DNA of 63,427 bases from an uncultured Microscilla sp. (GTDB taxonomy: Bacteria > Bacteroidota > Bacteroidia > Cytophagales > Microscillaceae): assembly GCF_947493425.1 (NCBI RefSeq), contig NZ_CANLRP010000031.1, positions 1-63,427 on the forward strand, given 5' to 3'. Below are positions 8,701-18,700 of the stretch, in pieces (within the stretch, counting starts at the first letter, position 1; every line of letters begins with the position of its first letter). Below the pieces are notes generated by a model that had not been told where the DNA came from, searched no databases, and saw only the letters and a list, made by a program, of their open reading frames with translations. The position numbers and the translations under genes are program-made.

Positions 8701-11700
8701 CAGTAAATGTGCCATTGGAGGTAGACTTATTGATCGTCCACATCGGATTATCCAGTAAAGTAGTACCTGTGATGTTTGTATTGGCATTGGGGATAAATTG
8801 TTGATAAGTGACGGTTATACCATCGTTGGCCACTGCCTGAGCCGCAGTGATAGAGATTGATACATTGGCACTTGCCGTAAAATCTTGATTGCCCGTAGTA
8901 GTCAACGGCACATTTACCGTTTGCGAAGCACCAGTACGCCCAACGTTTACAGTAGAAGCCACTGTAACTGAAGCATTACCGTTGAGGGTGCCATCGTTGC
9001 CCCCAATATAGTCTCTGGCGTCGTTGTTAAACTGCCAATACCCCACCAGATTGGTTTCGGTACCCAGCAAAGTCAGGTGCATATTTTCTCTTAACTCGTT
9101 GGCGGTTCGCAGCGTGTTCCACAAACGTACTTCGTCTATAGTTCCCTGAAAAAAGTTGGCTCCAGCGCCATCTGCTCCAATGCGCAAGGGCAAAGCATTA
9201 CTGGCATCTAAATTAACCGTACCCACCACAGTAGTGGGCGTCAAACCATTGACATATACGCTTGCTTCACCATTGGTGGCGTTATACGACACCGCCAAAT
9301 GAGTCCAGTCGATGGTACTTAAAGTAAAACTGCTCACTGTAACGCTTGCCAAGCCTGCTCCGGCATCTCGCACGGTAAACTCCAATTGGTTGGTAGCCGA
9401 TTTGTACACCAACTCATACCCGGCAACTCCATTTCTTTTACTTATCAAGGTTTGGTCACCCCCGCCCCCAGTAGACTTTGCCCATAGCTCTACAGTAAAG
9501 CTTTGGTTATTAAAATTAAGGCTGGATTGATCGGCTATTTCTACCTGATCTCCAGTACCATCCAGACTAAGCATTTGCCCCCGAACAGTATCAGGTTTGT
9601 CTTGCTCACGCACCACCATAAACTGCCCCACCGTAGTTACTCCGTCAAACTTGATCGTGTTGGCAGTCATAGCACTGGGTATTATATTTAGTTTGGTCCA
9701 GGTGCCATCGGCACCCATTGCCCGATTGTATAACACATAGTTGCGGGGTACTAAGTTGTCAAAGGTATTGTCGGGATAATGAAAGGTGACATCGGCCGTA
9801 AAGGTACTGGCACCATTGGCTTTGTTGATAGTCCAGCGGGGGATGCTATAGTTGGTTTCTGACACGGCAATGCCTGTGGTAGCATTGGGGGCATATTGCT
9901 GATAAGTCACGGCAAACTTTTCGGTGACTGAATGTGCCGAAAAACTCATGGTGAGGTTGGCGTCGTTTCCTGTATTAAAATCTACACTTATAGGGAAACC
10001 ACCCGCACCTACTGTTTGGGTGTTGCTGGTACCATTGCGCCCCAGGTTAATAGTAGACGTAATAAAAGTAGCATTGCCATGCAATGTCCCGGTAGAAAAC
10101 CCAATCAACTCGGCAGTAGTAGTACTTCCGGCGGCTTCGCTCAACTGGTAATACGCCACCAGACTCGCTTCATCACCTAGCAGGTTCAAGTGCATATTTT
10201 CCCTGATCTCATCTTCGGTTCGTGCCGATGTCCAAATACTCAATTCATCTATTGCACCATTGAACCCATTGGCTCCGGCATCATCAGCGCCTATTCTTAA
10301 AACAGCCGTATTCGACAAATCAAAACCTGCGGCTACTCCAGCACTGTTTGCTCTCTCTACTCCATTCACATATAGGGTCAAGTCGCCATTGGTACTATTA
10401 AATCGTGCGGCAATGTGGGTCCAATCGGTCACCGAAGGGGTAACTACATAAGAAACACTCTGCTCGTTGTTGCTTCCGTTTTCTACAATAAAATTAAACT
10501 GGGTGCCATCATAGTTAAGCTCGTAGCCTTGCCCAGTACCTGTTCTTTTCTTTAACAAAGTTTGTGTACCTGTAGTAGTGGCAAACTTTGCCCAAAGGTC
10601 AATCGTCAAATTTTCGCCACTACCCCCATCAATATCGAGCAAGTTATTATCTGCTGCTTCTACATAATCGCCCGTGCCATCCAACGACAAAGCATTGGTG
10701 CGGGCATTCAATATGGCATAGGCTGTTACCTGAATATCATCCAAGGCTATTTCGTCGGCTTCAGCGGCCGCTGACAAGGCATTGCTCCAGCGAAGATATA
10801 AAAACGCACCCCCCGCCAAACGCAAACCACTGATAAAGCCACTCAAGGCATTGGCTGACGACCAGGTCGCCCCAGTGCTGGTAGTAGGTGAAGTAAAAGT
10901 AAAATCAGGCAGGGCAGTATAACTTACCCCATCGGTGCTGTACTCCAAATCGATGGTAGAGGCAATGTCCTGGTCGTTGAACACAAACAAATTATAAGCA
11001 ACTTGTACCGCTGTAATGGTAGAACCTGTTTGGTTTTGCAAACGTAGTATGGCTTTTCCGTTGTTAAAGTCGGTACCATTGGCTTGCAGCCCAAAGGCAG
11101 TATTACTGTTAATATCAAAAGCGTATAATCCTGGAGTACTCACTCCACCAGTACTGGTGCCTTGGGCATAGTCTCCGGTGGTGTTGGTTTCACCGTGCAG
11201 CACCTGTCCATCACTCATTCCTGAAAAAGCCCAGTTGGTAGAGTGTAATTGAGCAATGGTAGGATTGGCAGAAACTCCCGTTCCAGTATAATTCCTAAAA
11301 TCTAAGGTCACTGTTTTTTGCAACGCCTCTATTGCCAACGGCGCCCGTGGTGTACCTGTACCCTGCACCGTGAAAGTGTACAAATTTTCGTCGCAATCGT
11401 TGCTGCGAATGGTCACCGTGGCAGCAAGCGTGCCTACATTGTTGGGGGTAAACCTAATAGCAAAAGTCTGACTGCCTCCCCCCGCAATGCTTCCCGATGC
11501 AGGTTGCTGGACAATGCTAAACACACTTGTGCCTGCTCCCGAAAGCGTTACATAAGCACCAGGGTTGGTAAGAGTCAAGGTTTCGGTACCTGTATTCTCA
11601 ATGGTAAAGATTCGGGTAAGAGCTGTGTTGGCGCTTACATCACCAAAGTCGGTATCATCAGTGATTACAGGAGTAACATCGCCACTGGCTATAGCAATGC

Positions 11701-14700
11701 CGTTGCCTCGCAGGTTTATTTCCCGGTTGACATTGACAGCGGCACTGCCCGCTACAAAGTTAGAAGTAGCATTGCCAATCGTCAGGTCAAAATTATTGAG
11801 ATCGCCATTGCGAGCATTGGCGGTGGCATCGTTGAGGGCAGTAATAAAACCATTGTTATCTTCAGCCACGCCTTGGTTAAAGTTATAATAAGCTTCCAGT
11901 CCTGTTTCGGTGCCTGTAAGTTCACAGCGCATTTTTTCTTGAATGTCTAATGGGGTACGTGCCACACTCCATATTCGCAGTTCATCTATAGTACCTTCAA
12001 AAAAACGGGTATCATCGGCATTTTTTCCAATCAATACCGTACTGGATAAAATATTGGTGTTAAATGAACCGCTTACTATCAACGATGAAGCGTCTACTGT
12101 ACCATCTACATACAGTATGGCGTCACTTATATTCGGAGTACCATCATTGGCAAAAGTCACCGCTACATGGTGCCAATTACCATCGGCTATATCACTTGTG
12201 CCAGTGTTAGACTTGCCGTTAGCCGCTACCTGAAGCCTACCACCGGTTATTTGTACCAGCCATTCTTCACCATTGCTGGCTCCCCATCGGGTAATCACCT
12301 GCGCGTTGGTATTGCTGGTTTTTACCCAAGCTTCTACAGTACGGGCACTGGTGCCCCCAATGCCTGCATACCCGCTCACACCTACAAAATCGTTGGTGCC
12401 GTCAAAAGCTAATCCATTATGTGCCACCGCATTACCCAATAATGTCACTACCTGATTGACAGCACCAGTACTGCTTAAGGTAATGGTAGCCGACTTGTTG
12501 CCTGCTGCCAAGCCCGGTTTAAGGCGTACATAAATGGTAACAGGCTCATTGGTCAGGTCGTTTCCGGTACGTCCCAAATCGGTGAGGGTTGACGAAAAGG
12601 TGATGTTGTCGGTAGACAGTTCAAAGCCAGTGGTGGGGCTTAGGGCAACTGCCACATCTGCGGTGAGGCTTTCGGCGCTTACGCGAAAGCTTTGCGAAGC
12701 CGACGCCCCTGCTCCTGCGGCGGTGCTGGCACCAAAACCAGTAAGGGTATTGGTAGAGGTGGCAATGGTAGCGCTTACTGCATTGATCACCCCATACACG
12801 GCTAAGTCGGCAGTGCCTGGAGCAGTGGTTTCAAAACCAAAATTGCCTCCCACATTGGTAGCTCCTGCTCCATACAAACGAAAAGTAATGGGTTGCACCA
12901 AATTGTCAAAACCACTGAGGGCTATATTTTGGGTTTCGGTAGTACTGACAGTAGTAAATGAAAACTCCGCCAAATTGGAAGTGTACCCGTCTAAACTGCT
13001 ACGTAGTACGAAGCTGTTGGGACCAGTAGCAGAACGTTGCATATTTAACAATACTGAACTTAGGCTCATGGCAAAGCCATCATCTGTCTCTATAGTCCAC
13101 TGCACATATTCATCGGTGGCAATGGCATTGTCTATAGTGTTATTGGTAGTTGCCCAGCTATCTGAAGTAAATCGATCGCCATTTGGCGAAGGGTTAACGC
13201 CTGCTCCACGAGAGACGACATTGCTAGGGCTAATGGTAGATACATTGGCGGCTTGAGCACTGGACACTACGTTGGTTTCGTTTCCGGTAAGCCCATCAAA
13301 ATCCCAGGTAAGCAATGTTGCCCTTGGGGTAGTGCTTAACTCTACTCCGCTACTCCAATTGGTTCCTTTGCGCCCAAATGCTTTAAAAAAATAAGTGGTA
13401 TTATTGGTCAGACTGGTAATGGTTTCGGTAGTGGCAGTGCCTTTAAACACCACAAACTCTGAAGCGCCCAAATCGGTGCCTGATCCAAAAGCAGCATCTG
13501 CCGTATAAGCCGAACCGTCACCTGTGGGGGCATTGGTTACAACACTACCACTTTTGACCACCACCAATATTTCGTCATAACAATTACCATTTGCCCAGTT
13601 CAATACTGCCTCAGTGTTGAGGGCTGTTGCGCTTAGGTTGGTTACATTGTCGGGAGTATTGCAAGCTACAATGGTTTGGGTACCTCCAGCTGCCGCAGTG
13701 CCTAGTTTATTGACCAACCCCGAAAAAGTCAGATCGGCGGTGGTGATAGCCGGAGTTACCTCTATAGTATTGTTTGCTGTAGCCAAGGGAGCTACATTGG
13801 TAGTAACAAAAAAGTAGCCTGTAGTACCACCGTTGATCGCCTGAGTAAAGGCAGTGAAAGTATGTGCTCCGGCTCCCAAAGCAGTAGTGAGCGAAGCAAT
13901 TGCCTGATCAGTGTTTACGTCAAGGGTATTGTCAGCAGAAAACCACAAAGTAAAAGCATTGATATCTGAAACGGTATAAGTTCCGGCGGTAGTAAAGCTA
14001 ACCTGAGTAAGTGTTGCATCGGCGTTGGCTGCCGCCAGATCAAAGGTGTACACGGGGTGGTGTTGACTACCTTGTATTACATTGGCAGCTACAGTACTTA
14101 CGCTTGAAGCCAGGGTTACGTCAGAGGTTTCTATGCCAAAAGAAAAGTTATCGAAGTTTCCTGAGTTATTTGGGTCAATGCCTGTATTATGTGCCCAAAT
14201 AGGACCTGTATATTTTTGGTTGGCATCAGCAAATAAGGTATTGTCTGTTCCTGTAGCACTGCCTGCATCAATATCGGTAGCAATTGCTAAAGCTACCCCT
14301 GCTTCCCAATAGACTGTCCAAACTCCCTCGGCAGTTACTTCTACCCGCACATTTACCCCAGCCGAACCCACTGTACTATGGGTTAGACCAGTAGAAACCA
14401 CTATGGTTCCAGGGTCATCGCCAGCAATTCCGTTTTCAAAACGCACCAGCACTAATTCTTCGTTGGTTTTCGTCCAAAGCAAAGCATAACCATCTACGGT
14501 GGCACTACTCAGATCGGTTTCGTTGGCAGTAAGCACCCAACCTAAACCGTAAGTAATGGTTCCCCAACCAGTGGGTGGTCGATTGAAATCCATGTGAAAA
14601 GACCAACCTATTTTGGACTGCCCCAAATCAAAGCTGGCATGAATGGCCGTGAGGTCACGGGTAGCATTGGTGGGTTCCAATCCAGTAAGCCCAGCATTCA

Positions 14701-14983
14701 CCGCATTCAAGACATTGCCTGTAATAGAAAGTTGGGTTGGATCGGCTTCATTTTCTATCCAGGGTGCCCCCAAAGAGTTATTGTCGGCACGGTCAAAGTT
14801 ATCAACATTATTGTAAGCAACTTGTGCCTGAACAGCTGCCCCCCAACAAAGCCATAAGCCCAGGGTGAACCAACAAATTTTGAATAAGTTTTTTTGTTTG
14901 AAATGTACGAACGAAGTTAAGATGCTTTGTGGGTAAAGTGCATGGGTTAACCCGCATAGTTTACGATGGGTACTCATTTGCAT
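5744..14983 (-). CDS. Giant secreted LamG-repeat protein with T9SS sorting domain
   Basis: A 3079-residue secreted protein. The N-terminus carries a long signal peptide ending AAVQA before QVAYN (about residues 35-54). Modules in rough order: a jelly-roll-like segment (55-280), a repeat-type beta domain (290-430), an FN3-like domain (about 440-545), another beta-sandwich, then five LamG/concanavalin-like domains starting near 858, 1431, 1801, 2171 and 2531 (each begins like LxLDGTGDYVEIAD and ends with IDELRIW). A choice-of-anchor type domain follows the first LamG. A recurring module follows the next three (WTINK, YELYRRDMGADGAW). The last 90 residues (VVYPNPF to KVVKE) are a type A T9SS sorting domain. 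Likely a cell-surface or released adhesin or glycan-binding protein. The ATG at 14977 is an alternative start. Confidence 0.9.
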   Translation of the reverse strand: MQMSTHRKLCGLTHALYPQSILTSFVHFKQKNLFKICWFTLGLWLCWGAAVQAQVAYNNVDNFDRADNNSLGAPWIENEADPTQLSITGNVLNAVNAGLTGLEPTNATRDLTAIHASFDLGQSKIGWSFHMDFNRPPTGWGTITYGLGWVLTANETDLSSATVDGYALLWTKTNEELVLVRFENGIAGDDPGTIVVSTGLTHSTVGSAGVNVRVEVTAEGVWTVYWEAGVALAIATDIDAGSATGTDNTLFADANQKYTGPIWAHNTGIDPNNSGNFDNFSFGIETSDVTLASSVSTVAANVIQGSQHHPVYTFDLAAANADATLTQVSFTTAGTYTVSDINAFTLWFSADNTLDVNTDQAIASLTTALGAGAHTFTAFTQAINGGTTGYFFVTTNVAPLATANNTIEVTPAITTADLTFSGLVNKLGTAAAGGTQTIVACNTPDNVTNLSATALNTEAVLNWANGNCYDEILVVVKSGSVVTNAPTGDGSAYTADAAFGSGTDLGASEFVVFKGTATTETITSLTNNTTYFFKAFGRKGTNWSSGVELSTTPRATLLTWDFDGLTGNETNVVSSAQAANVSTISPSNVVSRGAGVNPSPNGDRFTSDSWATTNNTIDNAIATDEYVQWTIETDDGFAMSLSSVLLNMQRSATGPNSFVLRSSLDGYTSNLAEFSFTTVSTTETQNIALSGFDNLVQPITFRLYGAGATNVGGNFGFETTAPGTADLAVYGVINAVSATIATSTNTLTGFGASTAAGAGASASQSFRVSAESLTADVAVALSPTTGFELSTDNITFSSTLTDLGRTGNDLTNEPVTIYVRLKPGLAAGNKSATITLSSTGAVNQVVTLLGNAVAHNGLAFDGTNDFVGVSGYAGIGGTSARTVEAWVKTSNTNAQVITRWGASNGEEWLVQITGGRLQVAANGKSNTGTSDIADGNWHHVAVTFANDGTPNISDAILYVDGTVDASSLIVSGSFNTNILSSTVLIGKNADDTRFFEGTIDELRIWSVARTPLDIQEKMRCELTGTETGLEAYYNFNQGVAEDNNGFITALNDATANARNGDLNNFDLTIGNATSNFVAGSAAVNVNREINLRGNGIAIASGDVTPVITDDTDFGDVSANTALTRIFTIENTGTETLTLTNPGAYVTLSGAGTSVFSIVQQPASGSIAGGGSQTFAIRFTPNNVGTLAATVTIRSNDCDENLYTFTVQGTGTPRAPLAIEALQKTVTLDFRNYTGTGVSANPTIAQLHSTNWAFSGMSDGQVLHGETNTTGDYAQGTSTGGVSTPGLYAFDINSNTAFGLQANGTDFNNGKAILRLQNQTGSTITAVQVAYNLFVFNDQDIASTIDLEYSTDGVSYTALPDFTFTSPTTSTGATWSSANALSGFISGLRLAGGAFLYLRWSNALSAAAEADEIALDDIQVTAYAILNARTNALSLDGTGDYVEAADNNLLDIDGGSGENLTIDLWAKFATTTGTQTLLKKRTGTGQGYELNYDGTQFNFIVENGSNNEQSVSYVVTPSVTDWTHIAARFNSTNGDLTLYVNGVERANSAGVAAGFDLSNTAVLRIGADDAGANGFNGAIDELSIWTSARTEDEIRENMHLNLLGDEASLVAYYQLSEAAGSTTTAELIGFSTGTLHGNATFITSTINLGRNGTSNTQTVGAGGFPISVDFNTGNDANLTMSFSAHSVTEKFAVTYQQYAPNATTGIAVSETNYSIPRWTINKANGASTFTADVTFHYPDNTFDNLVPRNYVLYNRAMGADGTWTKLNIIPSAMTANTIKFDGVTTVGQFMVVREQDKPDTVRGQMLSLDGTGDQVEIADQSSLNFNNQSFTVELWAKSTGGGGDQTLISKRNGVAGYELVYKSATNQLEFTVRDAGAGLASVTVSSFTLSTIDWTHLAVSYNATNGEASVYVNGLTPTTVVGTVNLDASNALPLRIGADGAGANFFQGTIDEVRLWNTLRTANELRENMHLTLLGTETNLVGYWQFNNDARDYIGGNDGTLNGNASVTVASTVNVGRTGASQTVNVPLTTTGNQDFTASANVSISITAAQAVANDGITVTYQQFIPNANTNITGTTLLDNPMWTINKSTSNGTFTGDITFTFPTNVFTDRYVLGNYELYRRDMGADGAWTITNLNATAITDNTITFTGFDNTHIGQLMVVRTSEVAPDRSRGSMLTLDGVGDYVEIADDNSLDFAGQNFTISLLVKANGGSDDQPLISKRNGGAGYELTYKQASGQLEFTVDNGAGSMATATVNSFTLSAAEWTHVAVSYNGATGAASVYINGQNPVQVNQAAIDPSNALALRIGANMAGTNFFQGFIDEVRLWNTVRSQDQIREAMHLTLRGSETGIVSYYQFNGDSNDDIGTNNGTPNGNASIAANSTVNVGRPGATESHSIAAGAATQNFSAANVSVNFTAHSTTENFTATYQQFAPNAIVGITGTTLYQNPMWTINKAEVTATFTADITFTFPANTFDQFIAAHYALYRRNVGADGTWTLAVAQATAITSTSITFEGINDIGQYMVVRTTETAPTGSAGNCLSFDGATQYLSTATVVTNTQDNFTIEGWVRWDGGGTADRLFFYNGDSENVTTTTGYGVGINEANTVTAFIGNGTATLTELSSGKALATGEWVHIALVRRATNWFIYVDGVEFDLSNTSTPSVPTVSTTLGGGTSGAKHLNGRLEEWRMWSVARSIIEIRERMHLINFGNEANLIANWQLNETSGSTAFDYVGDFDATHNNTPTITTSTAPIGRGVSNTTDVSTVSQDVTFGATRLRIVFGNIQVPGGDVVVTRLDAFANTSPTLTTASTYWVIHNYGANPTFTNLATVEVTLPSGDEVSNEDEFTPANIKLFKRASGSDGSWGASLGGAASASNTTKVITFSNLTGFTSFSQVLVGSDGTSGLPVVLASFEAKRQTNAQVQLRWTTISEHDNAGFAIEKSHNGTDYQPIGFVEGAGNSAEKKHYQFIDNNALSSAYYRLKQVDINGETTYSQVRFVQGNDLIRLVVYPNPFAQQITLSLSGSFATQLPLRVTVITLQGKTMVSTKGDLSEVQNALNTRIHSLPTGTYLMKVVVGGKLYIRKVVKE

Positions 14984-15362
14984 GTGTTTAAAAATTTCAG
15001 ATATCTAATAATGATCTTATCAGCATAGCGGATCGGCTATATTAAGCGTGGTGATTAGTTAGGCTATAAAAATACAAATAAGTAAGGGGGATTGAAAATT
15101 TTCGACAAGCCAGCCAGTGGTTCACATGGGGTATGGCAGTCACTTTGCTACTGATTTACAACACATTAGCTTCTAGGTTAAGTTTATATTTATTCTTAGC
15201 AGAATCACAGTTACATCTAATTCATTACAAAAAAAGATCTTTTTTTCTCGTAAGCTCAGTACATACAAGCTCCCTACGCTTTATGAGTTTACATTTCCTG
15301 ATAAGGGAATTGTTTTTATCAAAGTAATTTTATTTTTACACCATTCCTTAATTATTCATACA
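14984..15362. other. Intergenic region between giant gene and GG-leader peptide gene
   Basis: A 379-bp AT-rich region that must hold promoters for the minus-strand giant gene and the plus-strand peptide gene. No exact TAnnTTTG box was found. Positions about 15330-15352 (TTTATTTTTACACCATTCC followed by TTAA) match the outer end of the palindromic elements at 27834, 45393 and 52487, without the rest of the element. Confidence 0.5.
15330..15352. repeat. Solo end of the palindromic MITE-like family
   Basis: The 23-bp tract matches the terminal sequence of the element ending at 28035 almost base for base and ends 10 bp before the ATG of the peptide gene at 15363. No second end or interior is visible upstream, so it is either a relic or a conserved motif that the elements share with a promoter. 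Confidence 0.5.
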
Positions 15363-15644
15363 ATGAAAAGTTTAGAAAATTTTCAAGCACAAGCATTGGT
15401 TACCTCTCAAGCGCAAGCCATTAAAGGAGGTACTTACCCTGACTACATTCAGGCAATGCAAACCCAATTGGCGGGTATACAAAGCGACATAGATACGCTG
15501 ATGAGTAGTGGTCTTAGTAGCCCTTCTGACATGTTGCAATTGCAATCTTTGATGAACCAATACAGTCAACAAAACTCTGCCTTAAACAACATGATCAAAA
15601 CTTATAATGACAGCCTAAAAAATATTGCTCAAAACATGAGTTAA
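15363..15644 (+). CDS. Small double-glycine-leader peptide, putative secreted peptide
   Basis: A 93-residue protein. Residues 1-23 (MKSLENFQAQAL, then VTSQAQAIKGG) look like the N-terminal leader of peptides cut after Gly-Gly by C39-peptidase ABC exporters; Bacteroidota leaders commonly end in IKGG. The predicted mature part (about 70 residues, from TYPDYIQAM) is helical, rich in Gln, Ser, Met and Leu, with heptad-like spacing and no cysteine, so thioether or disulfide bridges are excluded. No maturation enzyme, C39 transporter or immunity gene is adjacent. It is isolated between two convergently oriented neighbours and has its own terminator. Bacteriocin, signalling peptide or surface-linked helper are all possible; the function is unknown. 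Confidence 0.65.
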   Translation: MKSLENFQAQALVTSQAQAIKGGTYPDYIQAMQTQLAGIQSDIDTLMSSGLSSPSDMLQLQSLMNQYSQQNSALNNMIKTYNDSLKNIAQNMS

Positions 15645-15675
15645 GGACGAAATTAGGTGGTATTTAATCACAAAA

Positions 15676-15707
15676 AAACCTGTGGAATATCAAGACTCCA
15701 CAGGTTT
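15676..15707. terminator. Bidirectional terminator
   Basis: An 11-bp perfect stem (15676-15686 with 15697-15707) and a 10-nt loop, with T-rich sequence after it on the plus strand and an A-run before it that gives seven T on the minus strand. It lies between the convergent peptide gene (stop 15644) and the second giant gene (stop 15733) and can serve both. Confidence 0.8.
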
Positions 15708-15732
15708 TCTCTCAACTTACAAAGAAGCAGAT

Positions 15733-18700
15733 TTACTGCTTCATGATTCTTTTTATATAGACTTTATTGCCCACCATTACCCGCAGCACATACATGCCTT
15801 GCTGGAGGCTGGCAATGCCTTGATTGATGGCAGTTTGTACTTCGTTTATTTTACCACGGTGTTGCAATATTCTTTTGCCTTGTGCGGTATATAATGCAAC
15901 ATATACAGGCAATTGGGTGGTACTCTTGCCACCAAAATCAAGCGTAAGCTCGTTGGTAAATGGATTGGGGTATACCCTCAAGGTTTGCAGGTCTACACCT
16001 TGTACAAACTTCACCGGACTGTAGCTAAACTTGCCGTCATTGTCTAGTTGTTTGAGGCGATAGTACGCCGAACGATTTGCTTGAACATCGGTAAACTGGT
16101 AGTTGCGTTTTTCGTTACTGTTGCCCGCTCCATCTACAAAGCCCAAAATTTTAAAGTCGATGCCATTCTCACTTTTTTGTACTTCAAAGCCAGCATTATT
16201 GTGTTCACTAAGGGTTTGCCAACGCACCAATACGCGCTGATTATCTTCACGCACTGCATCAAAGCTACTCAAAGTAACGGGTAAGCCACTGGTTCCACCA
16301 TTCACGGTGGCAGGCATTACCTGACTAAACGCGGTAAAGGCAGGGCTGAAAGCAGTAAAAGTAATGACTCCAGTAGAAGCGTTGGCAGTGGTGGCACCTC
16401 CCATAAACACCCAAGGGTCGCTACTGCCCGCACTAGACGCACGCTTGTATAACCCAATGTTGCTGGGGTTGGTTTGGTCAGCTACTGATACCGTATTGCC
16501 ACCAGGAATGGTAAACTCAATTTGGGCAAGCTGGGTAAAGCTACTGTTGGCGCCGTAGTTGCGCACAATCCAATAAGCGCTTGGGTAAGTTGTTACATCG
16601 GTAGGCACATTGGTAGGGGTATCTACTCCATCGAGCTGGGTCACTACTACATCGCCTTGGGGCAATACGCCTGCGGCAAAATTGATAGCTACTCCAGTAT
16701 TGGCAAACACTTGATTGCCCGATGTAGTAATGTTATTGGTGACACTGCGCCCTTTGCCTACCGGACAGTCAGAAGTAGTGCGAGTGACGCCATTTTGCAA
16801 AGTACCATTATTGCCACCTATAGCATCTATAGCATTACCGCTGTTAGCGTTGAACTGGTAATAAGCCACAATGCCGTTTTCTGAACCTTCTAAAGTAAGG
16901 TGCATGTACTCCCTCAATTGAGTTTCTGTACGGGTAACATTCCAAAACCTTACTTCTTCTATTTTTCCAGAAAAATAGTTGCCAGCACCATTATCTGAGC
17001 CAATAAAGGTGCCCGTAGTAGGCACAGCAGGCAAGGCGGTAGAACCTAAGATTTCTTCTTTTCCATTAACGTATAGTTTGAGGTTGGCACCATCGCCTAC
17101 CAACGCTACATGGTACCAGGTATTGGCAACAATGGTAGTGGTAGTATTGCTTACTTTAGCTCCGTTTATCCTAGGCACCACATGGGTACCGTCAAATACC
17201 AATCCGTAACCATTGCTGCTTCCTGTGGCACCGTTGTAAAACAAAGTGCGGTCGCCTGCTCCGGCTCCATCCCATTGAAACCACATTTCTACAGTAAAGT
17301 TGGTATTGGCATTGGTTACCAACGAGGCAGTAGATACATAATGATTGGTACCATTGCAACTCAAATATGTGCCTTTTTCGGCGCTGGTAGTCGCTCCTTT
17401 CCATTGTCCCAGACTAATGTATTTGGTAGTGCCACCAAAATCAATATTGTTGAAAGTAACCACATTGCTGGCAAACTCGTTGGCAATGACTATGGTAGCA
17501 TTTGAAAAGTCAGTACCATCATCGTCTATCAAGAGGGCAAACTCTCCGGCAGTGGTAGCGGTAAAATTACTGAATTGACTAATGTCAAATTTTACCTGAG
17601 TGGCTCCTACCCCTCCATCTTGTATTTGCCATACTCTAGGAATACGCCCATCTACCCCTGCATTAGGCACACCCGCATCTACCTTATTGGCAGTATAATC
17701 GGTCAACCCATTGTTGTGCCCCCAAACCATAAATTGCTTATCAGCCGAGAAAATATTGGTATTGTTGAGGTTGTCACTTGCCACCGTGCCCACACCTATA
17801 GTAAGGGCTGCTCCTGAGTTGATGCTCTTAGACTGCTTTTGGTTCAGCGCTGAAGCATCATCTCGCCCTATGCCTGCAATGTTGTTCAAATAAGCAGCTC
17901 CTACAGTAGCATCCCACATTTTGGTGGTGCCATCAGAGGCTAGATAATCGCCCGCTTTGGTAATGCCATACTTAAGCCCTAAGTAAGATTCTATTTTCTG
18001 TTGGTTGGTAGCCGAATGTGCCGAGCTATACATAATCAACTCGCCCAAGTCACCATCTAACCCTAAGCTATTGTTGGCTCGCGACCCTACATACAAGGTT
18101 TGGGTATCGTCGGTTGCCGCAGTATGCGACGAGGTAGTGCCATTGGCAGCTCCATTGGTGTAAAAAGTAGCATTGGGTACATTGACAATAAAAGTACCTA
18201 TAGAAGGAGTAGTAGTAATGGGCGAAGGTGCGGTAATCAAAGACTCGTTGTTCCAGACTTGGTTTTGAGTTTTTAATGTAAACCGTTCAGCAGTACCAAA
18301 CCCATGTTCAAACACCAAACCTTCGGCACTATTGGTATTATACACCCCATAAGTACTTACTGTGGTATTGGTTCGTAAGCTTAAACCTGCTACGCTTGCC
18401 CTAAGCAAGCGGTTGGTGTTGCCAGAGAAGTTAACTACTGGGTTAAAGTTTAAGCCGTTGGAAGCATCTGTCAACGTAGGTGTGCCTACTACAGCATCTA
18501 GGTGCAACCCATTGCCGCTTTGGTCAGCCCATTCGGTTACATCAGCAATATTTACTGTAACCCCCACATCTGCTTTTACCCAAAAAGTAAGGTTAGTCGT
18601 TACCCCACCAGGGGCAGCCTGTAGACCTGTGCCTTTGATGGCAAAATCATATACTCCTTCGTCGCAATCACTATTGTTGATCGTCACGGTAGTACCAATG

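Noticed and set aside
12534..13256. 240-codon plus-strand open frame
   Set aside because: Antisense shadow of the first giant gene, low complexity (Val/Ser/Ala-rich), no start context or domain.
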